From contig CAJUKV010000012.1 of NCBI GenBank assembly GCA_910587305.1, positions 23,980 through 87,979 on the forward strand: 64,000 nt of DNA, read 5' to 3'. Source of the stretch: an uncultured Lachnospiraceae bacterium (GTDB lineage Bacteria > Bacillota > Clostridia > Lachnospirales > Lachnospiraceae). Positions 25,732 to 35,112 of this stretch are shown here, one piece after another (position 1 is the first letter of the stretch; each line of letters begins with the position of its first letter). The notes below the pieces were generated by a model, which was not told the DNA's origin, did not search any database, and was given only the letters and a program-made list of their open reading frames with translations. Made by a program: the position numbers and the translations under genes.

Positions 25732-26928
25732 TCAATCGCCCAGGGAATAAGGATCTTCCCGGTTGTTATATTTGGCAAGAAAACGATGTATTTTGTCCGT
25801 GGGCGTATACACGTTCATCATAGAGGAATCATGATTCATAAAATCAATAATAGAAGCCAGAAACTTACTCATATCAGCTTCAATATAGTAAGGTCGGGAT
25901 ATGAGTTCAGGATTCTGGTAAGTCAGGTTTGTGGTTACAACTTTATCGAAATAACATTTTTCATAGGCTTCATCAAAACGGCCAAGGCCCTCCGTAAAAA
26001 GACCGAAAGTACAGCATACATAAACACGCTTGGCATTCATTGCTTTCAGCTGCTTGGCGGTATCAATCATGCTGCCGCCGGAAGCAATCATATCGTCAAT
26101 AATAATGACATCTTTGCCGTCTATATTGTCCCCGAGAAATTCATGGGCAATAATCGGATTTTTACCGTTTACAATGGTGGAATAATCACGGCGCTTGTAA
26201 AACATTCCAACGTCAACGCCAAGTACATTGGCAAAATATACGGCCCGGTCTAAGGCCCCCTCGTCAGGACTTATCACAATCAGATTGTCTTTGTCAATCA
26301 GAAGGTTATCTTCTGTTGCAAGCAGCGCACGGATAAACTGGTACGGCGGAGTAAAATTGTCAAATCCATGTAAAGGCTCCGCGTTCTGTACTCTTGGGTC
26401 GTGGGCGTCAAAGGTAATAAGATTGCTGACCCCCATGTTGGTGAGTTCTTCTATTGCATAAGCACAGTCAAGAGATTCGCGTCCGCTTCGTTTATGCTGG
26501 CGGCCTTCATATAAAAAGGGCATGATAACATTGATGCGGTGAGCTTTTCCGTTGACTGCCGCGATAACTCTTTTTAAATCCTGATAATGATCATCAGGAG
26601 ATTTATAATTGGTATATTCATTCATTGTGTAAGAAATACTATGATTACAGACATCCACAAGAATAAACAAATCCTTACCCCTGACGGATTCGGAGATAAC
26701 CGCTTTTCCTTCTCCGGTATTAAAACGATAGCATGTACTTCCCATGATAAAGTTATCCGATACATAACTTTTGAAAGCCGGGTCGTTTTTGGCTATATTT
26801 TTAACACTTTTTCTGAAGTTAATCAGGTGATTGTTTACGTTGTTTCCAAGCTTTGCAGCCGAATCTAAGACAAGTAATTTAAGGGGAGCAACAGGCATAG
26901 CCGCTTCCAGTTCATGTAAATTAGGCAT
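25732..26928 (-). CDS. Ribose-phosphate pyrophosphokinase, long form
   Basis: A 398-residue PRPP synthetase, against about 315 in the classical enzyme. The catalytic and binding loops are recognisable: the PRPP loop VIIIDDMIASGGSMIDTA, FDAHDPRVQN, and KRRDYSTI in place of the usual KRR flexible-loop sequence. The extra length is spread through an N-terminal extension and insertions, as in the second PRPP synthetase type of many clostridia. It supplies PRPP for nucleotide, His and Trp synthesis. GGAGG supports ATG 26928, and a good promoter lies at 26982-27010. Confidence 0.88.
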   Translation of the reverse strand: MPNLHELEAAMPVAPLKLLVLDSAAKLGNNVNNHLINFRKSVKNIAKNDPAFKSYVSDNFIMGSTCYRFNTGEGKAVISESVRGKDLFILVDVCNHSISYTMNEYTNYKSPDDHYQDLKRVIAAVNGKAHRINVIMPFLYEGRQHKRSGRESLDCAYAIEELTNMGVSNLITFDAHDPRVQNAEPLHGFDNFTPPYQFIRALLATEDNLLIDKDNLIVISPDEGALDRAVYFANVLGVDVGMFYKRRDYSTIVNGKNPIIAHEFLGDNIDGKDVIIIDDMIASGGSMIDTAKQLKAMNAKRVYVCCTFGLFTEGLGRFDEAYEKCYFDKVVTTNLTYQNPELISRPYYIEADMSKFLASIIDFMNHDSSMMNVYTPTDKIHRFLAKYNNREDPYSLGD

Positions 26929-26981
26929 GGTGACCTCCGTTAAGTAAATAAAGCAAGGGAATATATTTATCCACCAATTAT

Positions 26982-27010
26982 TTTATAACATTATGATAGT
27001 GACACGTCAA
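26982..27010 (-). promoter_or_regulatory. Promoter of the PRPP synthetase gene
   Basis: Minus strand: TTGACG (27010-27005), a 17-base spacer and TATAAA (26987-26982). Confidence 0.65.
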
Positions 27011-27109
27011 GAAATTTCTAGTAAAATGAAAGGAACATAAGAATTACCGGACGTTTTGAAAGTAACGGATTATTTGATTTTTCATTTCATGTTATTCTCA
27101 GGGGGAGTT

Positions 27110-28459
27110 ATGAAGGAACGGGAAGCCAGGGGACATTTGATTGTGGGGGCGCTTAAGGGGAGTATTGCCATGGAGTTAGAGATTACGGCTGGTGATCGGC
27201 TTCTGGCAATTAACGGGGAAGAAATTAAAGATATATTTGATTATCAGTATCTTGTGGAAAATGAATTTATTACGCTGCTGGTAGAAAAGCAGGGCGGGGA
27301 GCAGTGGGAGTTAGAGATTGAGAAAGATGAGGATGAGGATCTTGGTATTGTTTTTGAAAAGGGCCTTATGGACGACTATCGCTCCTGCCAGAATAAATGT
27401 ATTTTTTGTTTTATTGACCAGATGCCGAAAGGGATGAGAGAGACTCTCTATTTTAAGGATGATGATGCAAGGCTTTCTTTTCTTCAGGGAAATTATCTTA
27501 CGCTTACGAATATGTCGGATTATGATTTAGAGAGAATTATCAGGTATCGTCTTTCCCCTATTAACATTTCTTTCCAGACCATGAATCCGCAGCTGCGCTG
27601 CCAGATGTTAAATAACCGGTTTGCAGGGGAAGCCCTGAAAAAAGCGGATAAGCTTTATGAGGCGGGAATCACCATGAATGGGCAGATTGTCCTATGTAAA
27701 GGGATCAATGACGGGAAAGAACTGGAATTTAGCATTCGAAAGCTGGCGGAATATATTCCGGTGCTTGAAAGCGTGTCTGTGGTGCCGGCCGGATTGACCA
27801 AATATCGGGAGGGGCTGTATTCTCTTGAAAAATTTACAAAAAAGGATGCGGAAAAGGTTTTAGGAACGATCCATTCTTTTCAGGAAGAATTTTATCAAAA
27901 GTATGGAATCCATTTTGTCCATGCCAGTGATGAATGGTATATTCTTGCCGGCAGTAAGCTGCCGGAGAAAGACAGCTATGACGGATATTTGCAGCTGGAA
28001 AACGGGGTTGGAATGCTTCGTCTTTTGCTGGATGAATTTGAAGAAGCCCTCAGGGAGGCGGGAGAGATGCGCTGCCTTAAAGGGGACGTTTTGTCCATAG
28101 CTACCGGTAAGCTTGCTTATCCTTATATTGCCGCTATGGCGGAAAAGATGATGGGCCTTGTGCCGAAATTAAAGATCTGTGTTTATGAAATTATCAATTG
28201 CTTTTTCGGGGAAGAAATCACGGTTGCCGGTCTTTTGACGGGACAGGATATCATAGCCCAGCTTCAGGGGAAGGATCTGGGAAAAAGGTTATTGCTTCCG
28301 CAGAATATGTTAAGAAGCGGAGAAGAGGTTTTTTTGGACGACGTGACGGTCTCAGATATGGAAAAGGCTTTACAAGTGAAAATAGATATTGTAAAATCAA
28401 GCGGATATGACTTTGTGAATGGGATTTTGGGTTTGGAAGAAGAGAAAGGAAACGGTTAG
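27110..28459 (+). CDS. DUF512 family protein, PDZ plus radical-SAM-like iron-sulfur domain
   Basis: About 449 residues. The N-terminal 65 residues are PDZ-like (VGALKGSIAMELEITAGDRL). CQNKCIFC (about 94-101) gives the CxxxCxxC iron-sulfur motif of radical SAM enzymes, then FIDQMPKGMRETLYFKDDD, typical of DUF512. The family's reaction is not known. The gene is widely found next to der in clostridia, as here (5 bases apart), which suggests a link to ribosome assembly. ATG 27110 is preceded by AGGGGGA; the frame opens further upstream without a better site. Confidence 0.85.
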   Translation: MKEREARGHLIVGALKGSIAMELEITAGDRLLAINGEEIKDIFDYQYLVENEFITLLVEKQGGEQWELEIEKDEDEDLGIVFEKGLMDDYRSCQNKCIFCFIDQMPKGMRETLYFKDDDARLSFLQGNYLTLTNMSDYDLERIIRYRLSPINISFQTMNPQLRCQMLNNRFAGEALKKADKLYEAGITMNGQIVLCKGINDGKELEFSIRKLAEYIPVLESVSVVPAGLTKYREGLYSLEKFTKKDAEKVLGTIHSFQEEFYQKYGIHFVHASDEWYILAGSKLPEKDSYDGYLQLENGVGMLRLLLDEFEEALREAGEMRCLKGDVLSIATGKLAYPYIAAMAEKMMGLVPKLKICVYEIINCFFGEEITVAGLLTGQDIIAQLQGKDLGKRLLLPQNMLRSGEEVFLDDVTVSDMEKALQVKIDIVKSSGYDFVNGILGLEEEKGNG

Positions 28460-28464
28460 TTTAA

Positions 28465-29799
28465 ATGGCAAAAAATAAAAAGCCTATTGTGGCGATTGTG
28501 GGAAGGCCCAACGTGGGAAAATCGACGCTGTTTAACGCTATGGCAAAGCAGAGAATTTCCATCGTAAAGGATACGCCGGGGATTACCAGAGATAGGATTT
28601 ATGCGGATGTAACGTGGCTTGATAAAGCTTTTACCCTGATTGATACAGGGGGAATTGAACCGGACAGCCGAGACATCATTTTATCACAGATGCGGGAACA
28701 GGCTCAGATTGCCATAGATACGGCGGATGTTATTCTTTTTATGGTGGATGTGAAGCAGGGAATGGTGGACGCGGACGCTAAGGTGGCGGATATGCTTAGG
28801 CGTTCCCATAAGCCGGTGGTGCTCGTTGTAAATAAAGTGGACAACTTTGATAAATATATGGCGGATGTCTATGAATTTTATAATCTTGGAATTGGCGATC
28901 CGCATCCGATTTCAGCTTCCGGCAGGCTTGGAATCGGGGATATGTTAGATGCGCTGACGAGCCACTTTGCAGACAGTGAGGGAATCGACGAGGAGGATGA
29001 CAGGACAAGGATTGCCATTGTGGGAAAACCTAACGTAGGGAAATCTTCCCTGATCAATAAGCTGATTGGTGAAAATCGATTGATTGTATCGGAGATAGCC
29101 GGCACCACAAGGGACGCTGTGGACACGCCGGTTACCCATAACGGAAAAGAATATATTTTTATTGACACGGCGGGGCTGAGGCGCAAAAATAAGATAAAAG
29201 AGGAATTAGAACATTTCATGATTGTCCGGACGGTGGGCGCTATTGAACGATCGGATTTGGTTATTTTGGTGATTGACGCGCTGGAAGGCGTGACGGAACA
29301 GGACGCCAAGATTGCAGGTATCGCCCATGATCGCGGGAAGGCGGTCATCATTGCGGTAAACAAATGGGACGCCATTGAAAAAAATAACAAGACGGTGAAT
29401 CAGTACACGGCAAAGGTACGGGAAATTTTATCTTATATGCCTTATGCGGAAATCACGTTTATTTCCGCACTGACAGGCCAGAGGCTTCCCAAACTTTATG
29501 ATCTGATTGACGTCATCAGCGAAAATCATTCTATGAGGATATCTACGGGGGTGTTAAATGAAATTATGAGCGAGGCGGTGGCCCTCCAACAACCTCCCTC
29601 CGATAAAGGAAAACGGCTGCGGCTTTATTATATTACACAAGTAGGGGTAAAACCGCCTACCTTTGTAATTTTTGTCAACGATAAGGAGCTGATGCATTTT
29701 TCTTACACCAGATACTTGGAAAATAAGATACGGGAGGCTTTTGGTTTCAGAGGGACGCCTCTTAAGTTTTTCATCAGGGAAAGGAGTGAAAAAAAATAG
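28465..29799 (+). CDS. Ribosome-assembly GTPase Der (EngA)
   Basis: A 444-residue protein with two GTPase domains in tandem: GRPNVGKST (13-21) with DTPGITRD, and GKPNVGKSS (about 186) with AGTTRD. The DTGGIEPD and DTAGLRRK G3 motifs and the NKVD and NKWD G4 motifs are all present. The C-terminal KH-like domain is complete. It acts in 50S ribosomal subunit maturation. It lies within the DUF512-der-plsY-gpsA run. Confidence 0.97.
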   Translation: MAKNKKPIVAIVGRPNVGKSTLFNAMAKQRISIVKDTPGITRDRIYADVTWLDKAFTLIDTGGIEPDSRDIILSQMREQAQIAIDTADVILFMVDVKQGMVDADAKVADMLRRSHKPVVLVVNKVDNFDKYMADVYEFYNLGIGDPHPISASGRLGIGDMLDALTSHFADSEGIDEEDDRTRIAIVGKPNVGKSSLINKLIGENRLIVSEIAGTTRDAVDTPVTHNGKEYIFIDTAGLRRKNKIKEELEHFMIVRTVGAIERSDLVILVIDALEGVTEQDAKIAGIAHDRGKAVIIAVNKWDAIEKNNKTVNQYTAKVREILSYMPYAEITFISALTGQRLPKLYDLIDVISENHSMRISTGVLNEIMSEAVALQQPPSDKGKRLRLYYITQVGVKPPTFVIFVNDKELMHFSYTRYLENKIREAFGFRGTPLKFFIRERSEKK

Positions 29800-29800
29800 G

Positions 29801-30457
29801 ATGGAACGAATCGCTTGTTTAATCATAGGGTATGTTCTTGGTATGTTTCAGACAGCATTTATTTATGGGAAAATGCATGGAATCGATATTCGGGAACATG
29901 GCAGTGGAAATGCGGGGACAACCAATACCCTTAGGGTATTTGGCACAAAGGCGGGCCTAATTGTTCTTGTGGGAGACATTTTAAAATGTATATTGGCGAT
30001 TGTGTTAAGCGGCATGCTTTTTAATACTTCCCATCCGGATGAAATTTATCTATTAAAACTTTATGCGGCAACAGGAGCCATTTTAGGACATAACTTTCCT
30101 TTCTACCTGAAATTCAAAGGAGGCAAAGGAATTGCCGCCACAGCGGGACTTATTTTGTCCTTTCATCCGGCTTTTCTGCCAATGGGCGTTATTGTATTTT
30201 TCAGCGTGTTTTTCCTGACCCATTATGTTTCCCTGGGATCATTGCTGGTTTATGCAGGGCTTATGATTGAGATGGTGATTGTAGGACAGCTTGGAATATT
30301 CGGCGCTTCCCAGGCTGTGCTGATTGAAATGTATATTCTTACGGCGTTTCTCACGATTCTGGCCTACTATAAGCATCGCGAAAATATCAAGCGATTGCTG
30401 GCAGGAAAGGAAAAAAAGACTTTTTTGACAAAGAAAAGCGAACAGTATGATAAATAA
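29801..30457 (+). CDS. Glycerol-3-phosphate acyltransferase PlsY
   Basis: A 218-residue polytopic membrane enzyme that acylates glycerol-3-phosphate from acyl-phosphate in phospholipid synthesis. The three family motifs are visible: GSGNAGTTNTLR (34-45), GHNFPFYLKFKGGKG (about 101-115) and the later HRENIKRLLAGKE. ATG 29801 begins one base after the der stop codon, so translation is probably coupled. The GGAAAGGAG upstream lies within the der coding sequence. Confidence 0.95.
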   Translation: MERIACLIIGYVLGMFQTAFIYGKMHGIDIREHGSGNAGTTNTLRVFGTKAGLIVLVGDILKCILAIVLSGMLFNTSHPDEIYLLKLYAATGAILGHNFPFYLKFKGGKGIAATAGLILSFHPAFLPMGVIVFFSVFFLTHYVSLGSLLVYAGLMIEMVIVGQLGIFGASQAVLIEMYILTAFLTILAYYKHRENIKRLLAGKEKKTFLTKKSEQYDK

Positions 30458-30556
30458 ACAGAGTTATGGCTGGCAAAGCCATTATGTGTAAAAGCAGCGG
30501 AGATGACAGGCTATTTGGAAATATGCAGGCTTAAGAAAGGAGCATGGTTATTTAAA

Positions 30557-31594
30557 ATGGCAAATGTGGGTATTATTGGCGCAGGCAGCTGGGGATGCGC
30601 GTTATCCTGGCTTCTTAGCAACAACGGCAATCAGGTAACAGTGTGGTCTATTATAGAAGACGAAGTGAGCATGCTGAAAAACTGCCACGAGCATAAGGAT
30701 AAGCTGCCCGGTGTGATTCTTCCGGAAAATATGGAATTTACGACGGATTTGGAAAGTGCGGTCAGGGATAAGGATTTGCTTGTGCTGGCAGTGCCTTCTC
30801 CTTTTACCAGAAGCACGGCGGGTAAAATGGCGCCTTTTATAAAAGAAGGGCAGATAATTGTCAACGTGGCCAAAGGAATTGAGGAGTCTACCCTCATGAC
30901 CTTGTCGGAAATTGTCGAACAGGAGATTAAACAGGCGAATGTGGCGGTGCTCTCAGGTCCGTCCCATGCGGAAGAAGTGGGCAAAGGCATCCCCACCACA
31001 ATTGTAGTGGGTTCCAAAAAGAAAGACACCGCCGAATATATACAGAGTCTGTTTATGAGTGATGTATTTCGGGTATATATCAGTTCTGACGTGTTGGGAA
31101 TCGAGTTAGGGGCCGCCCTTAAAAATGTGGTTGCCTTAGCGGCAGGCATGGCCGACGGCTTAGGCTATGGGGATAACACGAAGGCGGCGCTTATTACAAG
31201 GGGAATTGCCGAGATTGCAAGACTTGGAATCAGCATGGGAGGAAGAATCGAGACTTTTTATGGGCTTACAGGAATCGGGGATCTGATTGTTACCTGCGCC
31301 TCCATGCATTCCAGAAACCGCAGGGCCGGGATCTTAATCGGAAAAGGGGCTTCCATGGAAGAGGCTATGAAGGAAGTGAAAATGGTTGTCGAGGGCGTAT
31401 ATTCCGCCAAGGCGGGCTATGCTCTGGCACAGAAATTTCAGGTAAACGTCCCTATTATAGAGCAGGTAAACAGAATTCTATTTAAAGGCATGCCTGCCGC
31501 TAAGGCGGTTAAAGAGTTAATGCTCCGGGAAAAGAAAGTGGAGAATATTGATTTAAGGCAGCTTTATCAAAACAGTGTGGAAATCCCCTGGTAA
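30557..31594 (+). CDS. Glycerol-3-phosphate dehydrogenase [NAD(P)+]
   Basis: A 345-residue enzyme making glycerol-3-phosphate, the substrate of PlsY, from dihydroxyacetone phosphate. The Rossmann motif GAGSWGCALSWLL is at 8-20. Other family blocks are VNVAKGIE, LSGPSHAEEV, the catalytic Lys in ELGAALKNVVALAAGMADG, and GLTGIGDLIVTCASMHSRN. ATG 30557 is preceded by GAAAGGAGCATGGTTATTT, a Shine-Dalgarno context repeated almost exactly before the genes at 31616 and 51026. Confidence 0.95.
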   Translation: MANVGIIGAGSWGCALSWLLSNNGNQVTVWSIIEDEVSMLKNCHEHKDKLPGVILPENMEFTTDLESAVRDKDLLVLAVPSPFTRSTAGKMAPFIKEGQIIVNVAKGIEESTLMTLSEIVEQEIKQANVAVLSGPSHAEEVGKGIPTTIVVGSKKKDTAEYIQSLFMSDVFRVYISSDVLGIELGAALKNVVALAAGMADGLGYGDNTKAALITRGIAEIARLGISMGGRIETFYGLTGIGDLIVTCASMHSRNRRAGILIGKGASMEEAMKEVKMVVEGVYSAKAGYALAQKFQVNVPIIEQVNRILFKGMPAAKAVKELMLREKKVENIDLRQLYQNSVEIPW

Positions 31595-31615
31595 GAAAGG
31601 AGCAAGGTTATTAAA

Positions 31616-32428
31616 ATGAGTGAACAGTTTATTAGCACAAAGGATTATGTGGCGTCCGAACAGCTTATGGCAAGCGTGAATGTGGCGATTGCCCTTCAGA
31701 AACCTCTTTTGATTAAAGGAGAGCCGGGAACCGGGAAGACCATGCTGGCCCAGGCGGTGGCTAACTCTCTTGGTAAAAAGCTGATTATCTGGAACATCAA
31801 GTCAACTACAAAGGCCCAGGACGGCCTGTACATGTATGACACCATACAAAGGCTTTACGACGGACAGTTTGGAGAAGCGGGGGTGGATGACATTGCCCAT
31901 TATATTAAGCTGGGGAAATTAGGGGAAGCCTTTGAGTCGGACGAACAGGTTATTTTGCTGATTGATGAAATTGATAAAGCAGATTTGGAGTTTCCAAACG
32001 ATCTTCTTTGGGAGCTTGATCAGATGGAGTTTTATATTTATGAAACAAAGCGTACCGTCAAGGCAAAGCAGCGTCCCATCGTTATTATAACATCCAATGC
32101 GGAAAAGGAGTTACCGGACGCTTTCCTTCGAAGGTGTATCTTCCATTACATAGACTTCCCGGATGAAGTTTTGATGGAGGAGATTGTGAGAACCCACTAT
32201 CCTGATGTGGAAGACAAGCTTTTAAAGAATGCCATGGATGTATTTTATCGGATTAGAAGCCTTCGGGATATCCGCAAAAAGCCCAGCACGTCAGAATTGA
32301 TTGACTGGATTAACGCCCTGCAGATTGGTGGCATCCCGGCGGAGGATATCAGGGCAAAGCTGCCTTTTGTGGGAGTAGTGGTGAAAAAGGATGAGGATTT
32401 GGAAACCGTGCGCACGAAACTTGATTGA
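31616..32428 (+). CDS. MoxR-type AAA+ ATPase
   Basis: A 270-residue AAA+ protein: Walker A GEPGTGKT (35-42), Walker B LLIDEID (about 114-120), sensor SNAEKELPDAFLRRC with the arginine finger. This is the MoxR/CoxD type, which typically remodels or activates a client together with a VWA-domain partner encoded next to it, as here. The client is not evident. AAAGGAGCAAGG precedes ATG 31616, 21 bases after gpsA. Confidence 0.88.
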   Translation: MSEQFISTKDYVASEQLMASVNVAIALQKPLLIKGEPGTGKTMLAQAVANSLGKKLIIWNIKSTTKAQDGLYMYDTIQRLYDGQFGEAGVDDIAHYIKLGKLGEAFESDEQVILLIDEIDKADLEFPNDLLWELDQMEFYIYETKRTVKAKQRPIVIITSNAEKELPDAFLRRCIFHYIDFPDEVLMEEIVRTHYPDVEDKLLKNAMDVFYRIRSLRDIRKKPSTSELIDWINALQIGGIPAEDIRAKLPFVGVVVKKDEDLETVRTKLD

Positions 32429-32536
32429 GCATAGATCCGGATCTTTTCCCGGATTTTAATTGTTTTAAGGCGTATGAAGGCAAGCATGCAAATTTAATCC
32501 GGTACTTTATGACGGACGTCAGTATGGGGGATGAAT

Positions 32537-33742
32537 ATGTTTTCAACGTTCTTTTATACCTGTAAAGCAAAAGGTCTTGCCATTACTTTAAGCGAATGGC
32601 TGACTTTACAGGAAGCGTTAGACAAGGGGCTGTGCAACAGCAGCCTGACGGATTTTTATTATCTGGCAAGAATGATTTTGGTCAAAAGCGAAACAGATTT
32701 TGATAAATTTGACATGGCCTTTGAGGAAACCTTTAAGGGGATTATGTCGGAAAACGAAATTTCTAAAAATATGATGAAATGGCTGGATAAGTCCGAGTTG
32801 ATAGATATGGTGGACGAAGAGGAACGCTACCGTATGAATGAGCAGGACGGCATCCAGTTTATCGATAAGGATGAGGTGGAAGCCAAGTTCAAAGAAAGGC
32901 TGCGGGATCAGGACAGCGAGCACAACGGCGGAAGCTTTTGGATTGGCAGCATGGGCAAAACCGCTTTCGGAAATATGGGCGGTTTTATGGGCGGAATCAG
33001 AGTGGGCGGAACTACAGGGTATCAAAGCGCATTCCAGGTAATCGGCGCCCGCAAATACAGGGATTTCCGCGACGACAGAATGCTTGACAACCGTCAGTTT
33101 CAGTTAGCTTTCCGAAAATTGCGTCAGTTTTCCTCAAGACTCGACATTCCGAAAACGGAGCTTGACATAGACGGAACCATTGACAAGACTTGTAACAACG
33201 GCGGTTATTTACAGATTGTCATGGATAAGCCCCGCAAAAATGCGGTAAAGCTTTTACTTTTAATGGATTCGGGGGGAACCATGATTCCTTTCAGTTCCCT
33301 GCTGAATGAGCTGTTTCAGGCGGTGCACAAATCCAATCATTATAAGGATGTAAAAACCTATTATTTCCACAACTGCATTTATTCCAAGCTTTACAAAACG
33401 CCGGAGTGCGAAAACGGGGATTGGATCGACACGGAATGGATGTTCCGGAACCTGGACAGCGACTACAAAGTGATTATAGTGGGAGACGCCGCCATGGCGC
33501 CGGAGGAGCTTTACTCCGACAGCGGAAATTACAGAGGGCCGAACGGCGGGCTTGCAGGCTGGGAATGGTTACAGCTTGTAAAACGGCACTACAAAAAGGT
33601 GGTGTGGTTAAATCCCAAGATGGCCCCGGGCCATGCGCCCTGGCGGGAGGCGGAGACGGCGATTAAGGGGCTGTTTCCCATGTACAAGCTGACGGTGGAC
33701 GGCTTAAATCAGGCCATGATAAAGCTTATGTTAAACAAATAG
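32537..33742 (+). CDS. VWA-domain (CoxE-like) partner of the MoxR ATPase
   Basis: About 401 residues. The helical N-terminal half (1-170) includes a Gly-rich stretch (MGKTAFGNMGGFMGG). The C-terminal von Willebrand A domain starts at LLLMDSGGTM (about 241). That motif is a variant of DxSGSM, with Gly for the first Ser of the metal site, so metal binding may be altered. I prefer ATG 32537 because GGGGG (32526-32530) lies 6 bases upstream; ATG 32531 is too close. MoxR-VWA pairs act as chaperones for enzyme maturation or membrane processes. The stop codon overlaps a structured repeat. Confidence 0.82.
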   Translation: MFSTFFYTCKAKGLAITLSEWLTLQEALDKGLCNSSLTDFYYLARMILVKSETDFDKFDMAFEETFKGIMSENEISKNMMKWLDKSELIDMVDEEERYRMNEQDGIQFIDKDEVEAKFKERLRDQDSEHNGGSFWIGSMGKTAFGNMGGFMGGIRVGGTTGYQSAFQVIGARKYRDFRDDRMLDNRQFQLAFRKLRQFSSRLDIPKTELDIDGTIDKTCNNGGYLQIVMDKPRKNAVKLLLLMDSGGTMIPFSSLLNELFQAVHKSNHYKDVKTYYFHNCIYSKLYKTPECENGDWIDTEWMFRNLDSDYKVIIVGDAAMAPEELYSDSGNYRGPNGGLAGWEWLQLVKRHYKKVVWLNPKMAPGHAPWREAETAIKGLFPMYKLTVDGLNQAMIKLMLNK

Positions 33743-33852
33743 TGTGAAGAAAAGTTCTAAGATGTCAAAAAACGCCATCTAAGAACTTTTAAAGCTTGCA
33801 AAGCAAGCTGTCTTCACACTTAGAAGAATGCCTTGGAAAACAGGCATTCTTC
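33742..33852. repeat. Multi-hairpin dispersed repeat, copy 2 (reverse orientation)
   Basis: Closing stem GTGTGAA (33742-33748)/TTCACAC (33813-33819) encloses hairpin C (33754-33764/33776-33786) and hairpin B (33794-33799/33803-33808); hairpin A is at 33823-33830/33845-33852. Read on the minus strand it aligns with 25-131. The AGATG/CATCT pairs replace AGGCG/CGCCT of copy 1. The closing stem begins on the last base of the VWA stop codon. Confidence 0.8.
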
Positions 33853-33875
33853 GGAATACACGGAGGAAATAGAAA

Positions 33876-35099
33876 ATGACAATTTTTGACGAGTTAAAGG
33901 CCAGAGGGCTTTTGGCACAACTTACGGACGAGGAAGAGATAAAGGAGCTGATCAATAACGGAAAAGCTACCTTTTATATTGGCTTTGACCCTACGGCGGA
34001 CTCTCTGCATGTGGGACATTTCATGGCTCTTTGCCTGATGAAACGCCTGCAGATGGCGGGCAATAAGCCGATTGCGCTGATTGGCGGCGGCACAGGCATG
34101 GTGGGCGACCCTTCCGGCAGGAGCGACATGCGCAGTATGATGACAAAGGAAATGATTGACCATAACTGCGAGTGCTTTAAAAAACAGATGAGCCGTTTTA
34201 TTGACTTTTCCGAGGGGAAAGCGCTGATGGTAAACAATGCGGAATGGCTTCTTGACTTAAACTATATAGAGTTTCTGCGGGATGTTGGGCCGCATTTTTC
34301 CGTAAACAGAATGCTTACCGCCGAGTGCTATAAGCAGAGGATGGAGAAGGGCTTAAGCTTTCTGGAATTTAACTACATGATCATGCAGAGCTATGATTTT
34401 TATGAACTGTTTCAGCGCTATGGCTGTAATATGCAGTTCGGCGGCGACGACCAGTGGAGCAATATGTTGGGCGGCACGGAACTGATTAGGAGAAAGCTGG
34501 GGAAGGACGCCTATGCGATGACCATCACCCTTTTGTTAAATTCCGAGGGGAAGAAGATGGGAAAGACACAGAAGGGCGCCGTGTGGCTTGACCCCAATAA
34601 GACCAGCCCCTTTGAGTTTTACCAGTACTGGCGGAACGTGGCCGATGCGGATGTGCTGAAATGCCTTAGGATGCTGACGTTTTTGCCTGTTGAACAGATT
34701 GACGAGATGGATAAGTGGGAAGGCAGCCAGTTAAATCAGGCCAAGGAGATTTTGGCCTTCGAGCTTACCAAACTGGTTCACGGCGAGGAGGAGGCTGCAA
34801 GAGCGCAGGAAAGCGCAAGAGCGTTGTTTGGCGCAGGGGTAGCGGCCGATATGCCCACCACGGAACTTAGCGAGGAAGATTTTACGGACGGAAAGCTGGA
34901 TTTGATTTCCGTTTTATGCAAAGCCGGGCTGGTGGCGAGCCGCTCGGAAGGAAGACGCGCCATCGAGCAGGGCGGCGTAACCTTTGGAAGTGATAAGATT
35001 ACGGATGTGAAAGCCGCTTTTGGCAAGGACGCTTTTGCCGGCGAGGGCGTGGTTGTAAAAAGAGGGAAAAAGAACTTCCGCAAGCTCATTTTAAAATAA
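33876..35099 (+). CDS. Tyrosyl-tRNA synthetase
   Basis: A 407-residue class I synthetase that charges tRNA-Tyr. The HIGH-type motif HVGHF starts at 45, the KMSKS-type motif is GKKMGKT (about 224-230), tyrosine-pocket residues lie in QFGGDDQWSN, and a C-terminal S4 RNA-binding domain ends the protein (about 340-405). CGGAGGAAA supports ATG 33876. I saw no T-box leader in the 133 bases upstream; the space is filled by the structured repeat. Confidence 0.96.
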   Translation: MTIFDELKARGLLAQLTDEEEIKELINNGKATFYIGFDPTADSLHVGHFMALCLMKRLQMAGNKPIALIGGGTGMVGDPSGRSDMRSMMTKEMIDHNCECFKKQMSRFIDFSEGKALMVNNAEWLLDLNYIEFLRDVGPHFSVNRMLTAECYKQRMEKGLSFLEFNYMIMQSYDFYELFQRYGCNMQFGGDDQWSNMLGGTELIRRKLGKDAYAMTITLLLNSEGKKMGKTQKGAVWLDPNKTSPFEFYQYWRNVADADVLKCLRMLTFLPVEQIDEMDKWEGSQLNQAKEILAFELTKLVHGEEEAARAQESARALFGAGVAADMPTTELSEEDFTDGKLDLISVLCKAGLVASRSEGRRAIEQGGVTFGSDKITDVKAAFGKDAFAGEGVVVKRGKKNFRKLILK

Positions 35100-35112
35100 G
35101 AGAATGTAAATC

